Assembly (NCBI GenBank): GCA_018240015.1
Contig: JAFEGJ010000005.1
Span: 172,570 to 236,569 of the forward strand
Direction: 5' to 3'
DNA length: 64,000 nt
Origin: Verrucomicrobiota bacterium
Lineage (GTDB): Bacteria; Chlamydiota; Chlamydiia; Chlamydiales; Rhabdochlamydiaceae
The notes below the pieces were generated by a model. The model was not told the origin of the DNA, ran no database searches, and saw only the letters and a program-made list of their open reading frames with translations. Positions 37,044 through 45,177 of the stretch are shown piece after piece. The position numbers were made by a program, and so were the translations under genes. Position 1 is the first letter of the stretch. Each line of letters starts with the position of its first letter.

Positions 37044-37409
37044 CTAGAGGAATTTAATTTCCAAATCTAATCCCATCAAAATAGATTTATCCATGGGTGT
37101 TTTCATTTGGAAGGTGCTAGAGAGGATCTTAATGCTTTCGCATTCTAACCCCGCACACATCAGGTACAATCGGAACTCATCTTTGTAATCTTCTTGTTTG
37201 CGGCTGAAGTTTTTGTCTGTGATCATTCGATTAGGAAAATTCACTTCCAGAAGAAGTGTTTTGTGGTTAAAAACCTGGCGAGGGAGAATCCCTTCTCTCA
37301 CGGCTTTAACGAGCTCTTCTAAATCGTTTTCTTGGCAATTGTCATGTCCTACTCTGATATCGATTTGGGGAAGATGTAACTTTGGTTGTATTTTTGCTAC
37401 AAATGACAT
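37044..37409 (-). CDS. Hypothetical protein coupled to ttcA
   Basis: A 121-residue soluble protein (MSFVAKIQPKLHLPQIDIRV onward) with no recognised motif. It has alternating beta-like segments (HKTLLLEVNFPNRMI, DEFRLYLMCAG) and a CAGLECESIKIL stretch. The start at 37409 lies 2 nt after the ttcA stop, which implies coupled translation; an in-frame ATG six codons upstream overlaps ttcA. No function can be given. Confidence 0.65.
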   Translation of the reverse strand: MSFVAKIQPKLHLPQIDIRVGHDNCQENDLEELVKAVREGILPRQVFNHKTLLLEVNFPNRMITDKNFSRKQEDYKDEFRLYLMCAGLECESIKILSSTFQMKTPMDKSILMGLDLEIKFL

Positions 37410-37411
37410 AT

Positions 37412-38146
37412 TTATCTCAGAGTGCATTTATCCGACCCATAAGTTAGGGCGGCCTGGAACAGATTTTGTCTGACGTTAGGGTAGACCTCTTCTAACTGTT
37501 TAATCAAACTTTTCGTCTGGCTTCTTAAGGAATTTTGTCCCACAGGGCATTGGCAGACGATGCGCGCAAATCCATACATCGTTGCAAACTCGCGGATTTC
37601 GTTTTCCGTGACGAAAAGAAGAGGGCGGACAATGGTGACGCCATAGTCATGCATCGGAACTTTCGGAACATTGGCACAAAATTCGGCTTTGTGGAGGAGA
37701 TTCATTAGCAGGGTCTCCACGGAGTCATCGCGGTGGTGTCCAAAGGCGATCGTAGTGATGCCCCGCTCTTTAGCTGCTTCAAATAGGAGGCGTCTTCTTT
37801 CCCTCGAACAGCTATAGCACTCGAGTTTTTCTCTCTTTTGAGTCGATTCTTGCACGACCAGGGGAACCTCTAGCGCTGCGCAGATTTTCTGGAGATACCC
37901 TTCCGTGATGGCGGGCCCGCAAGAAAATTCTCCTTTCACATGGACAGCCGTGATGTCTAGCGCAGGAATTCCCCTTCCTGAAATAGCCTTGAGTAGATAA
38001 AGCAGCGTTAAACTGTCTTTTCCTCCACTTAAGGCTACAGCGATCTTGGGCTCTGAGATCAAATCAAACTCAAATAGAGCCTTCCGAACTTTGCTTTCGA
38101 TTTTTTTTCCTAGAGTGGTCCACGGAGGCTGAGCGATGGGTAGCAT
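37412..38146 (-). CDS. ttcA: TtcA-type tRNA 2-thiocytidine biosynthesis protein
   Basis: A PP-loop ATP pyrophosphatase with [10 protein letters not shown] (40-49). The Cys pair CYSC (followed by [12 protein letters not shown]) and the late [11 protein letters not shown] cysteine fit TtcA-type enzymes that bind an iron-sulfur cluster to thiolate cytidine 32 of t[23 protein letters not shown] is also family-typical; TilS is less likely because these cysteines are absent there. The 244 aa length is somewhat short. It starts a minus-strand run that continues through the hypothetical gene. Confidence 0.88.
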   Translation of the reverse strand: MLPIAQPPWTTLGKKIESKVRKALFEFDLISEPKIAVALSGGKDSLTLLYLLKAISGRGIPALDITAVHVKGEFSCGPAITEGYLQKICAALEVPLVVQESTQKREKLECYSCSRERRRLLFEAAKERGITTIAFGHHRDDSVETLLMNLLHKAEFCANVPKVPMHDYGVTIVRPLLFVTENEIREFATMYGFARIVCQCPVGQNSLRSQTKSLIKQLEEVYPNVRQNLFQAALTYGSDKCTLR

Positions 38147-38194
38147 GCAAAAATTCTATCGCAAATTTCGATTTCATCCTATAATGAATCGCTC

Positions 38195-38416
38195 ATGAGT
38201 AAAGAAATTGGTAGAAACGACCCTTGCCCCTGCGGTTCCGGCAAGAAATTCAAAAAATGTTGTGAATTAAAATCCTCCCGCCACACCATCGGGAAGGCAG
38301 AAGTTCTTTCAGGTACCGATCGCATGGCTTCTCTCTTTCATAGAACGGTTCTCCCTCCCTCAACTCCGAAGCCTTCCGAGGAGACTCCGCCCGATGAAAA
38401 GCACCTCAACATCTAA
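38195..38416 (+). CDS. SEC-C zinc-motif small protein
   Basis: A 73-residue protein. Residues 6-21 ([18 protein letters not shown]) are a complete SEC-C metal-binding motif, the zinc element found at the C-terminus of SecA and in many stand-alone small proteins. The remainder is Ser/Pro-rich and probably disordered. Its function is unknown. It is divergent from ttcA and precedes the tRNA pair by about 40 nt. Confidence 0.85.
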   Translation: MSKEIGRNDPCPCGSGKKFKKCCELKSSRHTIGKAEVLSGTDRMASLFHRTVLPPSTPKPSEETPPDEKHLNI

Positions 38417-38417
38417 C

Positions 38418-38446
38418 TTGAGAAATAACTCTATCTTTGTTATGAA
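38418..38446 (+). promoter_or_regulatory. Probable sigma66/70-type promoter for the tRNA pair
   Basis: TTGAGA (38418-38423), a 17-nt spacer and TATGAA (38441-38446) fit the -35/-10 pattern, with the -10 box ending 12 nt before the first tRNA base. No other promoter-like pair was seen in the gap. Confidence 0.5.
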
Positions 38447-38458
38447 GGAGAGCCTTCT

Positions 38459-38530
38459 GCTGGTGTAGCTCAATGGTAGAGCATCCGCCTTGTAAGCGGA
38501 CGGTTGAGGGTTCAATTCCTTTCGCCAGCA
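38459..38530 (+). tRNA. tRNA-Thr (anticodon TGT)
   Basis: A 72-nt cloverleaf. Acceptor stem GCTGGTG pairs with CGCCAGC (one T-G wobble) with discriminator A. The anticodon stem TCCGC/GCGGA holds loop CTTGTAA with TGT at 38491-38493. The T-loop is GGTTCAATTCC. CCA is not encoded. Confidence 0.95.
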
Positions 38531-38538
38531 TCATTTCT

Positions 38539-38620
38539 GGGGGTGTCGCATAGTGGCAATTGCAGGGGACTGTAAATCCCCCGCCTTCGGGCTTCGTGTG
38601 TTCGAGTCACACCGCCCCCA
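38539..38620 (+). tRNA. tRNA-Tyr (anticodon GTA)
   Basis: An 82-nt class II tRNA with a long variable arm (around CCGCCTTCGGGC). Acceptor GGGGGTG pairs with CGCCCCC. Anticodon stem GGGGA/TCCCC holds loop CTGTAAA with GTA at 38572-38574. It lies 8 nt after tRNA-Thr, so both are co-transcribed. CCA is not encoded. Confidence 0.95.
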
Positions 38621-38624
38621 ATAC

Positions 38625-38649
38625 AAAACCCGCCGAAGCGGGTTTTTTT
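38625..38649 (+). terminator. Rho-independent terminator after the tRNA pair
   Basis: AAAACCCGC, a CGAA loop and GCGGGTTTT, with the T-run extending to TTTTTTT (38643-38649), make a classical terminator directly after tRNA-Tyr. Confidence 0.92.
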
Positions 38650-38659
38650 ATTGGGGCCA

Positions 38660-38724
38660 GGAAGCCAAAAGTTTGGCTTCCGAGTGTGACGAGAGTTGAG
38701 GACGATGTTTTGCTAGAGCAAAAC
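38660..38724. repeat. Two perfect hairpins between the tRNA terminator and the BMT5-like gene
   Basis: GGAAGCCAAA (38660-38669), AG, TTTGGCTTCC (38672-38681) is one 10-bp perfect stem. GTTTTGCT (38707-38714), AG, AGCAAAAC (38717-38724) is a second 8-bp stem. Both have a 2-nt loop of AG, so the real loop must be larger. They lie just past the stop of the convergent minus-strand gene and may be its 3' processing or termination signals, or a small repeat unit. Confidence 0.6.
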
Positions 38725-38753
38725 AGTCCGAGCCTCTCGAAGCCGCTCGAATG

Positions 38754-39692
38754 CTAGCTCTTTTCGTCACAATCTGAAGAATCTTCATCGCTTGAACATA
38801 AATAGTAAAATCTGTGCTGATCGTAAAAGGAATCGCTATTGATCACACATTTCTTTTCAGAGAGTTTCGTTAGCCCTTCTAATCGATCTTTGATCTTGAC
38901 TACGAGCTTGCCTTCTTTGGTTTTTTCTGTTGCAGTTTCTGAGATTTTTTGGAATGTATTTGGATCAGCTTTTTCAAATACAAATTCTCGCAGCCCCTCA
39001 TCAGTCACAGACGCTTTTGACTTACATTTCGTTTGAGTATGCTGATAGCCAGGATAGCGAGTCATTTCAAATTTTCTTTTTTTGATTAAGGTATATCCCG
39101 CTTTTCTTGCACCTCGAGTGATATCATAGACGTATCCTTGATAAAATGATTTTTTTCCATTGGGCTGGGCGAGAGTCATGTGAATGCGTCCTTTGGGGTC
39201 TTGGATTTTTGAGCATTCTAAAAAGAATTTTTCTATGATCGGAGGTAGAGTTTGAGCTTTAAATTCACTTCCATCATGAGGACAATTCCAGTGAATGCGA
39301 GAAAATTTAAGTGTTTTAAATCGCTCATCGTTACTGATGGTTGTCGCATCAACCCCTAATACGACTGTGACCCCCATCTTTTTTAAGTCTTCTATTCGCT
39401 TAATAATTTCAGAACAATCGTTACAAGAAGACGAAGGTTTAGGATTTTTTTCAGAGCTTTTATCGGTAGAACTAATATTCAAATCCTCCAGATCGCTGAA
39501 CAAATCACACATTGTACAATGAATCTTCGCTACTAACTCTGTTGAAGTAATTGAATGCGCTAAGGAGTTTTGTTGATTATGCCCAACTTTGGTGTCGTGT
39601 TTCTGGATAAAGGCTTCTGTATAAGAAAAGTTTCCATCACCGATAAAAAGACGTGACTTATGTGCTCCCGAGCACGTAAAAGTGGCCGCCAT
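38754..39692 (-). CDS. BMT5-like (DUF2431) rRNA methyltransferase-like protein, eukaryote-type
   Basis: A 312-residue protein with the domain of eukaryotic 25S rRNA uridine-N3 methyltransferase BMT5. Visible are LFIGDGNFSYTEAF (SAM loop, residues 16-28), SITSTEL (48-54), MGVTVVLGVDAT (106-117), IHWNCPHDG (133-141), GRIHMTLAQ (168-176) and YPGYQHTQT (213-221), in family order. The C-terminal about 90 residues are charged and Asp/Ser-rich. Start ATG 39692 is set by a perfect AGGAGG site in front; an earlier frame opening lacks one. This family is essentially eukaryotic, so transfer from a protist host is likely. The target (own rRNA or host RNA) is unknown. Confidence 0.8.
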   Translation of the reverse strand: MAATFTCSGAHKSRLFIGDGNFSYTEAFIQKHDTKVGHNQQNSLAHSITSTELVAKIHCTMCDLFSDLEDLNISSTDKSSEKNPKPSSSCNDCSEIIKRIEDLKKMGVTVVLGVDATTISNDERFKTLKFSRIHWNCPHDGSEFKAQTLPPIIEKFFLECSKIQDPKGRIHMTLAQPNGKKSFYQGYVYDITRGARKAGYTLIKKRKFEMTRYPGYQHTQTKCKSKASVTDEGLREFVFEKADPNTFQKISETATEKTKEGKLVVKIKDRLEGLTKLSEKKCVINSDSFYDQHRFYYLCSSDEDSSDCDEKS

Positions 39693-40052
39693 AATTCCTC
39701 CTTCTAGTGAAAAAAAGAATTTTACTTTTGGGGTCAGTTTTTTATCAATCAAATAAATAAAACCTTCTTTTTCTTTTGTGGACAATTTTCATAGACAAAG
39801 AAGACTTAAAGTTCTTTTCAGGTGTTTTGTTTTGCTGATTTTGGAAGGCAAATTAGCAATCATTTATCGAATTTCTTCGCTCTTTTGAGCAGTTGTCAAG
39901 ATACCTTTGACAACTGCTGCATCTATCAACGATTGCCCATATATAAGAGAGATGCTTCCTTGAGGAGTTTCTCAATTTGCTTTTAAACTTTTACTTATAA
40001 ATGTTGTAAAGAAAAGTGAGCCTCTTTACACTATTTCTTTAGAGGAAGAAAC
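39693..40052. promoter_or_regulatory. Gene-free divergent region with a 12-bp palindrome
   Basis: About 360 nt without a credible gene, between two divergent genes. It is AT-rich. A perfect inverted repeat AGCAGTTGTCAA (39888-39899) and TTGACAACTGCT (39907-39918), separated by 7 nt, is the only strong structure. Its position suits an operator or a stable RNA hairpin. No clear promoter boxes with correct spacing were found on either strand. Confidence 0.5.
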
Positions 40053-40646
40053 ATGTCTCGTTTATTGATTGTTTTGGTAGTAATTTTATGTGCTTGTAGT
40101 AGCCGCACGTACCAAAAGTCCGAATATGTTTCTTCCCAATTCGCACAAGATAAACTTGCTGTTATTGTTTTCAAAATGAGAGGCAAGGCGAATTTTATTG
40201 GAGCTGCCCCTAAGGTGACTTTTGATCTTGTAAGAATTAATAAGGAAATAGGCGTTGCTGACGGCAAATTTATCTACAATTTTTCTCCAGGTTTTTTTGG
40301 TAAGCTCAATGTTTGGGGCAAAGATTATCTTTGTCTGATGATTGAGCCAGGCTTTTATATCATCGATAACATTTCTTGGACCGAGGGGAATGTCAATTAT
40401 TTCACACCGAAAGGGGCTTTGCCTATGGCAAATCCTGTGCAGTACGCTGCTTTTGAAGTAAAGCCGGGTACTGTGAATTACCTGGGCGACCTTGAGGTTT
40501 ATTGCCATCAAGCATTACTCGGGATCAATCGAGTGAATGAGTTTGATAAAGCTAAAGCCTCTCTCGAAAAAAACCATCCTGAGCTGGCTCCCTACTTGAC
40601 TCACGCGGATTTTCTTCCCGCGGGATACTGCCTTTCTGTGCAGTGA
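40053..40646 (+). CDS. Lipoprotein, hypothetical
   Basis: A 197-residue protein starting MSRLLIVLVVILCACSS, with a lipobox LCAC (Cys at residue 15). The mature domain is beta-rich (LAVIVFKMRGKANF, YLCLMIEPGFYIIDNIS, VNYLGDLEVYC), like periplasmic lipoproteins with an Ig/DUF2846-type fold, though I cannot assign a family. TAGAGGAAGAAAC upstream gives an AGGA-type site. It is monocistronic. Confidence 0.75.
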   Translation: MSRLLIVLVVILCACSSRTYQKSEYVSSQFAQDKLAVIVFKMRGKANFIGAAPKVTFDLVRINKEIGVADGKFIYNFSPGFFGKLNVWGKDYLCLMIEPGFYIIDNISWTEGNVNYFTPKGALPMANPVQYAAFEVKPGTVNYLGDLEVYCHQALLGINRVNEFDKAKASLEKNHPELAPYLTHADFLPAGYCLSVQ

Positions 40647-40665
40647 AGGCGCTTTGTAAAGGTTC

Positions 40666-40818
40666 TTATCCGCGTCTTTTGAAGAATTGGATCTCACGTT
40701 CGTGCTGCATGGCAGCCTTGCGTGTATCAAACGTTCCTAGGTTTCGGCGCTTTCCCGTTTTGGGATTGATGGAGCGTGAATAGAGTCGGTATTTTCCGCC
40801 GGCGATTTTTCGTATCAT
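40666..40818 (-). CDS. Small Arg-rich hypothetical protein (50 aa)
   Basis: A 50-residue basic protein beginning MIRKIAGGKYRLYSRS and continuing with NPKTGKRRNLGTFDTRKAAM. The KYRLYS...GKRRNLGTF pattern is like small ribosome-adjacent or phage-integrase-arm-like domains seen as stand-alone short proteins in many bacteria; the function is not known. Its ATG overlaps the stop of the upstream 775-residue gene (ATGA), and AGGAG lies just upstream, so it is translationally coupled. It is too short for standard length cut-offs. Confidence 0.75.
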   Translation of the reverse strand: MIRKIAGGKYRLYSRSINPKTGKRRNLGTFDTRKAAMQHEREIQFFKRRG

Positions 40819-43142
40819 AGAGTCTCCTGGAGTTGGTTGATGGTTTTAAAACATTCTGTAAAAACATCTACTTGCCCGGGATCGACTCCCAGTGTAAGCC
40901 GAATGGTTGTATTGTGCTCGCAGAAAAGGACCGTGAAATTGGGATGGTAAAACCCAAGGCTTGGGCGGTAGCAAATAGAGTGTCCGGCTTCGAGGCTTTT
41001 GAGCGATAGAGTGCCGCCGACGAGGAGGGCAGCGCGTAGCTGATGAAAAGCCCCGGATACTTTGATATCGACAAACGCTGCGTCGGCATCGGGATGGACA
41101 TAGACGATGCGATAGGGGTTGTCTAAGTTAAAAAGTTGTTCAGGGATTTGATCGAGGAGCGCGCGGGTGTTGCTGAAGATACACTCTCGATACTGGTCAA
41201 GCTGGGGCGTCATAAACTGATAAGCTAGGCAAAACCAGTTGTGGCTTAAGGTGTCGGTTTGAAGGGCAGGATCGGAAAGGAGCTCATCAAAGGAGGACCA
41301 GTGGGGATCTTGACTATGGATCATGTAAAAGGGAGCGCCGGCATAGTTGTCCATCCCGAGGAGATCGAATTTGATGCCGCTGCGGTAGCAGATGACTTGG
41401 AGCTTTCCGGTTTCGATTTCGGGGGAAAATTCTTCCAGTAAGGCTTTAGCGCGAGGTGAGTTGATATAGTCGAGCGTGCAATCGAGAGCCAAGATGAGGG
41501 GTTTTTCTCTATTATCGTCGAGAGCTTGGTGGAGGGTCTTGGCGATGGGTTCGACGCGGTACTCGGTGGGTTTCATGTGGAGCCGTTTAAGAGCAGGGTT
41601 GAATTGGGCAAAGATGAGGTCGACATTATTCCAGTCTTCTTCCGTTGCTTCCATGGTGGAAACAGCATGGGTGGTTTTTTCGACGAGGTGGATGCACTCG
41701 AAGTAAGTGTTTTCTCCAAATAGTACGTTCGGAGCCCTACCCAGCATCTTTTGAGTGGCTTTATAAATGCCGGCGACACTCGTCATTCCCGAGGAATGGA
41801 TAGCGCAGGAGGTGAGGGATTGCAAAGAGCTGGGAATGATTTTTAAGGCATTTTGGTAGATGTCTTGAAAATCGCTTGCAGCATAAGGAGAGCAAATTTC
41901 TAAAAGAGCTGAAGTGTGGGCATGGATCTCTTCCAGATGTCTGGTTCGATCCAAGAAGGAGTGGTTGTTTACCAGATGGAGAAGCTCTTTTTTTATTTCA
42001 GAAAAGCAATGCTGCACAATGTGCGCGCGAGTGGGTGAGCTAAGGATTTCTTGTAAGCGCTCGGAGGTAATTTTGTGGAGTAATCCTTGGAGTCCTTTAA
42101 TGGTTCCACTCACCATGACATCTTGCGAAGGGGGAAGGGCATTTAGGAAACAGAGAAAATCTTCTTTCGAAGGTAGGGCTGGCGAGTGATAGGCGGCTGT
42201 ATTTATTGCAGACGGCGCGCGATCGAGTTCGATGCGATTGGCAGATAAACCGAGTGTTGAGATCCATTTGAGTAGAGAGCGGTGCTGTCTTTCGATTTTG
42301 TGAGGAGAAGTGTTTTGTAAAGGGAGAAGGCGAATACCGCCGATCTCTTTTTCATGCATTTGTTCAATGAATACGAGATTTTTTGGGTCGATGCTTCTTT
42401 GCATACACGCTTTTACAAAGTCGACTTGAAACGTTTCCCACCAACTGCGCCAGTTGTCTTTGGGACTTGCATGAGTCACATCGACGATGATTTTTGATTT
42501 GTTTTGCGACAATCGCTCCACTACCTTGTCCACATTTTCTTCGGGGCCCACTGCGAAATAAGAAGGTAGATGATGATGAATTCCAGTGGGGCGGGTTAAA
42601 AGCAGAGGAAAATGGTGGGGGTGGGGCAGCAGGTCTTTCCACGCAGCGACGCGCTTTTCATAAGTCGTAGAGAGTTTGTTCGAAGGATTTCTCGCATAGT
42701 GACTAGTCGACTCAGGATGCACTTGTAGGTGTATTCCAAAGCAGGGATAGACCCAATTCACGACGGAAGAGAAAAACCCTGTCGATTTGGCGAGCCACCG
42801 GTTGTCTAAAAAATGGAGGAGTTGTTTTTCATCCGCTTTGGTAGCGGGAACCTCTGAGAGGAAGTTGTGATTGGCGAGCCAGGAGGAGTGGGAAGAAGGC
42901 GCAACTTTAAACACTTGAGCAAAACTATGATGGGCAGCGGAGTCACTGAGGTTGCTGAGGAGTTCGCACTCTTTTTCGAGAGTGATTTTACCCATAAGCT
43001 TGGAGAGGAAGGAAACGGATTTAAATGTGCAAGCGGAGCCCAGATAGAGGGTTTTTTCGCAGATTTTATTGAGAGTCGCTGGAGAATATTGCAATAAGTA
43101 ACTTGTCGACAGAATGAGGGCTGTCAGAAGCGTCCGCACCAT
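40815..43142 (-). CDS. Large protein with a PLP-transsulfuration-like C-terminal half
   Basis: A 775-residue protein with a hydrophobic N-terminus (VRTLLTALILSTSYLLQ) and a low-similarity N-terminal half. Residues from about 440 look like the fold of cystathionine gamma-synthase-type enzymes: SSGMTSVAGIYKATQKMLG (cofactor loop), LILALDCTLDYINSPRAKAL, YRSGIKFDLLGMDNYAG (about 585-600, possible Schiff-base Lys) and the end block RAALLVGGTLSLKSLEAGHS with TIRLTLGVDPGQVD. Catalytic competence is doubtful because spacing is atypical. It is coupled to the 50-aa gene. The function is unknown; PLP relationship is an inference from pattern. Confidence 0.65.
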   Translation of the reverse strand: MVRTLLTALILSTSYLLQYSPATLNKICEKTLYLGSACTFKSVSFLSKLMGKITLEKECELLSNLSDSAAHHSFAQVFKVAPSSHSSWLANHNFLSEVPATKADEKQLLHFLDNRWLAKSTGFFSSVVNWVYPCFGIHLQVHPESTSHYARNPSNKLSTTYEKRVAAWKDLLPHPHHFPLLLTRPTGIHHHLPSYFAVGPEENVDKVVERLSQNKSKIIVDVTHASPKDNWRSWWETFQVDFVKACMQRSIDPKNLVFIEQMHEKEIGGIRLLPLQNTSPHKIERQHRSLLKWISTLGLSANRIELDRAPSAINTAAYHSPALPSKEDFLCFLNALPPSQDVMVSGTIKGLQGLLHKITSERLQEILSSPTRAHIVQHCFSEIKKELLHLVNNHSFLDRTRHLEEIHAHTSALLEICSPYAASDFQDIYQNALKIIPSSLQSLTSCAIHSSGMTSVAGIYKATQKMLGRAPNVLFGENTYFECIHLVEKTTHAVSTMEATEEDWNNVDLIFAQFNPALKRLHMKPTEYRVEPIAKTLHQALDDNREKPLILALDCTLDYINSPRAKALLEEFSPEIETGKLQVICYRSGIKFDLLGMDNYAGAPFYMIHSQDPHWSSFDELLSDPALQTDTLSHNWFCLAYQFMTPQLDQYRECIFSNTRALLDQIPEQLFNLDNPYRIVYVHPDADAAFVDIKVSGAFHQLRAALLVGGTLSLKSLEAGHSICYRPSLGFYHPNFTVLFCEHNTTIRLTLGVDPGQVDVFTECFKTINQLQETL

Positions 43143-43174
43143 GTTTGGGTACGTAACAAATATTTTAACTCAAG

Positions 43175-44545
43175 TCAACGGAATTTTAGTTTTGATCGCA
43201 CCCATAGGGCAAGCAGCAAGCCTACCGTCGCAAAAACGATATTGAAATCGACAGCTTTTTGAAACGCCGGTAGAAAACTGGCGTTTTTTTCCGCGGCATG
43301 GAAAATGGCGGTGCTCGTGGCGAGAAGAATCGAGCCGACAATATTCCAGATGGTCGCTATGGTTCCTAGAGCTGCTCCGATTTCTCGAGAGCTGATGACT
43401 TCTGTGACGGCGGTGAGCATGCCGGCATTGGTCAGGCCCCAGTTCACTCCAAGCAAAAAGAAAGGAAGGATGAGAAACAAAATGGGAGTTTGAGCGCCTA
43501 TGATGCGATGCAAGAGGGTGGCGATAAAGCCTGCTGCGATGGAGTAGAAGAGAAGGTTTGCAACGCCCCATCTGGCGACCATGCGATTGTAAACGAATGA
43601 GATTAAAGATTGCGCGGCAGGGATGACGGCGATCAAAAGGCCGATGTGAAAGGCTGGTAGCTGCCGAAGGATGCGCAAGTAGAGGGGATCAAAAAACATA
43701 AAGACGTTGGAAGCAACGCCGGCGAGGGCAGAGCTTAAGACTGCGAGAACGATGAGTTTTTCTTTGAAGATGTGAAGGTCGAGTAGTGGGTTTTTGCGTT
43801 TCTCATCAAAGATTACTAAGGAAGCGAGAACGATTACTCCAGCGGAGAGGCTGCTCCATCCCAGAATCGATGCCCAGTCGCTCGCGGCTCCGGTAATAAT
43901 GCCATACATGAGGGAGCCAAGCCCCAACACTAGGAGAGACAGTCCGAGCCAATCGAGTTTAACCGTTTGTTTCAGGATTGGCGGTTGCTTCAGACTAAAT
44001 GAGCAGGCTGCGAGGCCGCCTAAAATGAGGGGAATGTTGATCCAAAAAACCCATCTCCAATCGAGAAGGGCGATCAGTATTCCACCGAGAAACGGTCCCA
44101 CCATGAGCCCAAATCCTGTCACGCCGCCATAAATGCTGATGGCTTTTACGCGCTCTTTTTCGGGAAACACATCGTGGAGGAGGGATGCCGCTGAGACAAA
44201 AACGGTAGCAGCGCCGAGGGACTGTAGGCCACGGAAAAACACAAGGATATCGATGCTCGGACTTAAGCCGGCACCTAGCGCGGCTGAGCCGAAGAGGACA
44301 ATCCCAATATAGAACAGGCGTCTGCGGCCCCACCGATCAGCTAATTTTCCTACGGCGATCATCGACATGCTGAGAATGATGGGAAAGATGTTGGCGACCC
44401 ATTGGAGCTGCAAAATATTAGCATTCAAGGCGGTTTGTATGAAGGGGAGCGCTGTATTGACGATAGTGGCATCTAAGAAAGCGGTGAAGGCAAGAATAGA
44501 AAGGCCCAAAAGAGCCCACCATTTGTAACGAAATTTATCAGCCAT
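43175..44545 (-). CDS. MFS transporter, DHA2 (drug:H+ antiporter-2) type
   Basis: A 456-residue membrane protein with about 14 helices. The N-terminal ILAFTAFLDATIVNTALPFI and the WVANIFPIILSMSMIAVGKLADRWGRRR loop are typical of DHA2/EmrB-type antiporters, and GYGGVTGFGLMVGPFLGG-like (YGGVTGFGLMVGPFLGGIL) is motif C. Such carriers export drugs or toxic compounds; the substrate is unknown. It stands alone, divergent from the NUDIX gene. Confidence 0.9.
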   Translation of the reverse strand: MADKFRYKWWALLGLSILAFTAFLDATIVNTALPFIQTALNANILQLQWVANIFPIILSMSMIAVGKLADRWGRRRLFYIGIVLFGSAALGAGLSPSIDILVFFRGLQSLGAATVFVSAASLLHDVFPEKERVKAISIYGGVTGFGLMVGPFLGGILIALLDWRWVFWINIPLILGGLAACSFSLKQPPILKQTVKLDWLGLSLLVLGLGSLMYGIITGAASDWASILGWSSLSAGVIVLASLVIFDEKRKNPLLDLHIFKEKLIVLAVLSSALAGVASNVFMFFDPLYLRILRQLPAFHIGLLIAVIPAAQSLISFVYNRMVARWGVANLLFYSIAAGFIATLLHRIIGAQTPILFLILPFFLLGVNWGLTNAGMLTAVTEVISSREIGAALGTIATIWNIVGSILLATSTAIFHAAEKNASFLPAFQKAVDFNIVFATVGLLLALWVRSKLKFR

Positions 44546-44590
44546 TACTTTCTCTTACCATAGGCTTGACATCTCCTCAAGTCAGCACAT

Positions 44591-45010
44591 ATGCTATTTT
44601 CTATGAAAGAAGATCATTTTCATTTGGGAATTAAGGCGCTTATTTTTAACGATGAGGGCAAACTTCTTTTGCTTAAGGCAAAAAAATTTTGGGATATCCC
44701 TGGCGGTCGTATTCATAAAAATGAGTCTGTTGAGGCGGCTTTACGAAGAGAAGTACTGGAAGAAACGGGACTAAAGCACATCGAGATTATTCGCCCGTTC
44801 CTTATGATTTTGTCTGATATTCGCATTAACTTGCCCGGTGGTGATGCAGGGCTGATTTACTCAACGCATATTTGCAAAATGATGGAAAATGAGCCCATCG
44901 TTTTAAGTCACGAGCATCTGGAATATGATTGGCTCGATCCTAGCGTGGCAGCGACCTTGCTGAGAGTTCCCGCACCGTTTCCCGAAAGGCTCGCAGCTCT
45001 AGTGCTCTGA
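44591..45010 (+). CDS. NUDIX hydrolase, copy 2
   Basis: A 139-residue protein with the NUDIX box GGRIHKNESVEAALRREVLE followed by ETGL, matching G-x5-E-x7-REV-x-EE-x-G. The preceding LLLLKAKKFWDIPGG is usual for general housecleaning NUDIX enzymes. Substrate unknown. The last residues (LVL) and the TGA stop lie within the left terminal repeat of foldback element 2, so its native C-terminus has been replaced. Confidence 0.88.
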   Translation: MLFSMKEDHFHLGIKALIFNDEGKLLLLKAKKFWDIPGGRIHKNESVEAALRREVLEETGLKHIEIIRPFLMILSDIRINLPGGDAGLIYSTHICKMMENEPIVLSHEHLEYDWLDPSVAATLLRVPAPFPERLAALVL

Positions 45011-45177
45011 TTTAAAAAATCTTGCGGCAATTTTGGCGTCAAAGCGCGTATAATCGACGAACGCAAGTGGACGCGTATTGAATTAATACGCGAACAACTT
45101 GCGTAGCCTGCGGTCGATCGATTCTACGCAGCTTTCACGTTCAAAATAGCTCCAATATTTTTTGAATCAGAGCACTA
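45000..45177. repeat. MITE-like foldback element 2 (178 bp imperfect palindrome)
   Basis: The left end reads TAGTGCTCTGATTTAAAAAA and the reverse complement of the right end reads TAGTGCTCTGATTCAAAAAA. Inner blocks also pair (AATTTTGGCGTCAAAGC against a diverged partner, and ACGCGTATT/AATACGCG near the axis at 45088). It has no coding capacity. CTAG occurs at both outer edges, compatible with a TA or CTAG target. It supplies the TGA stop of the plus-strand NUDIX gene and the TAG stop of the convergent minus-strand gene. Confidence 0.85.
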
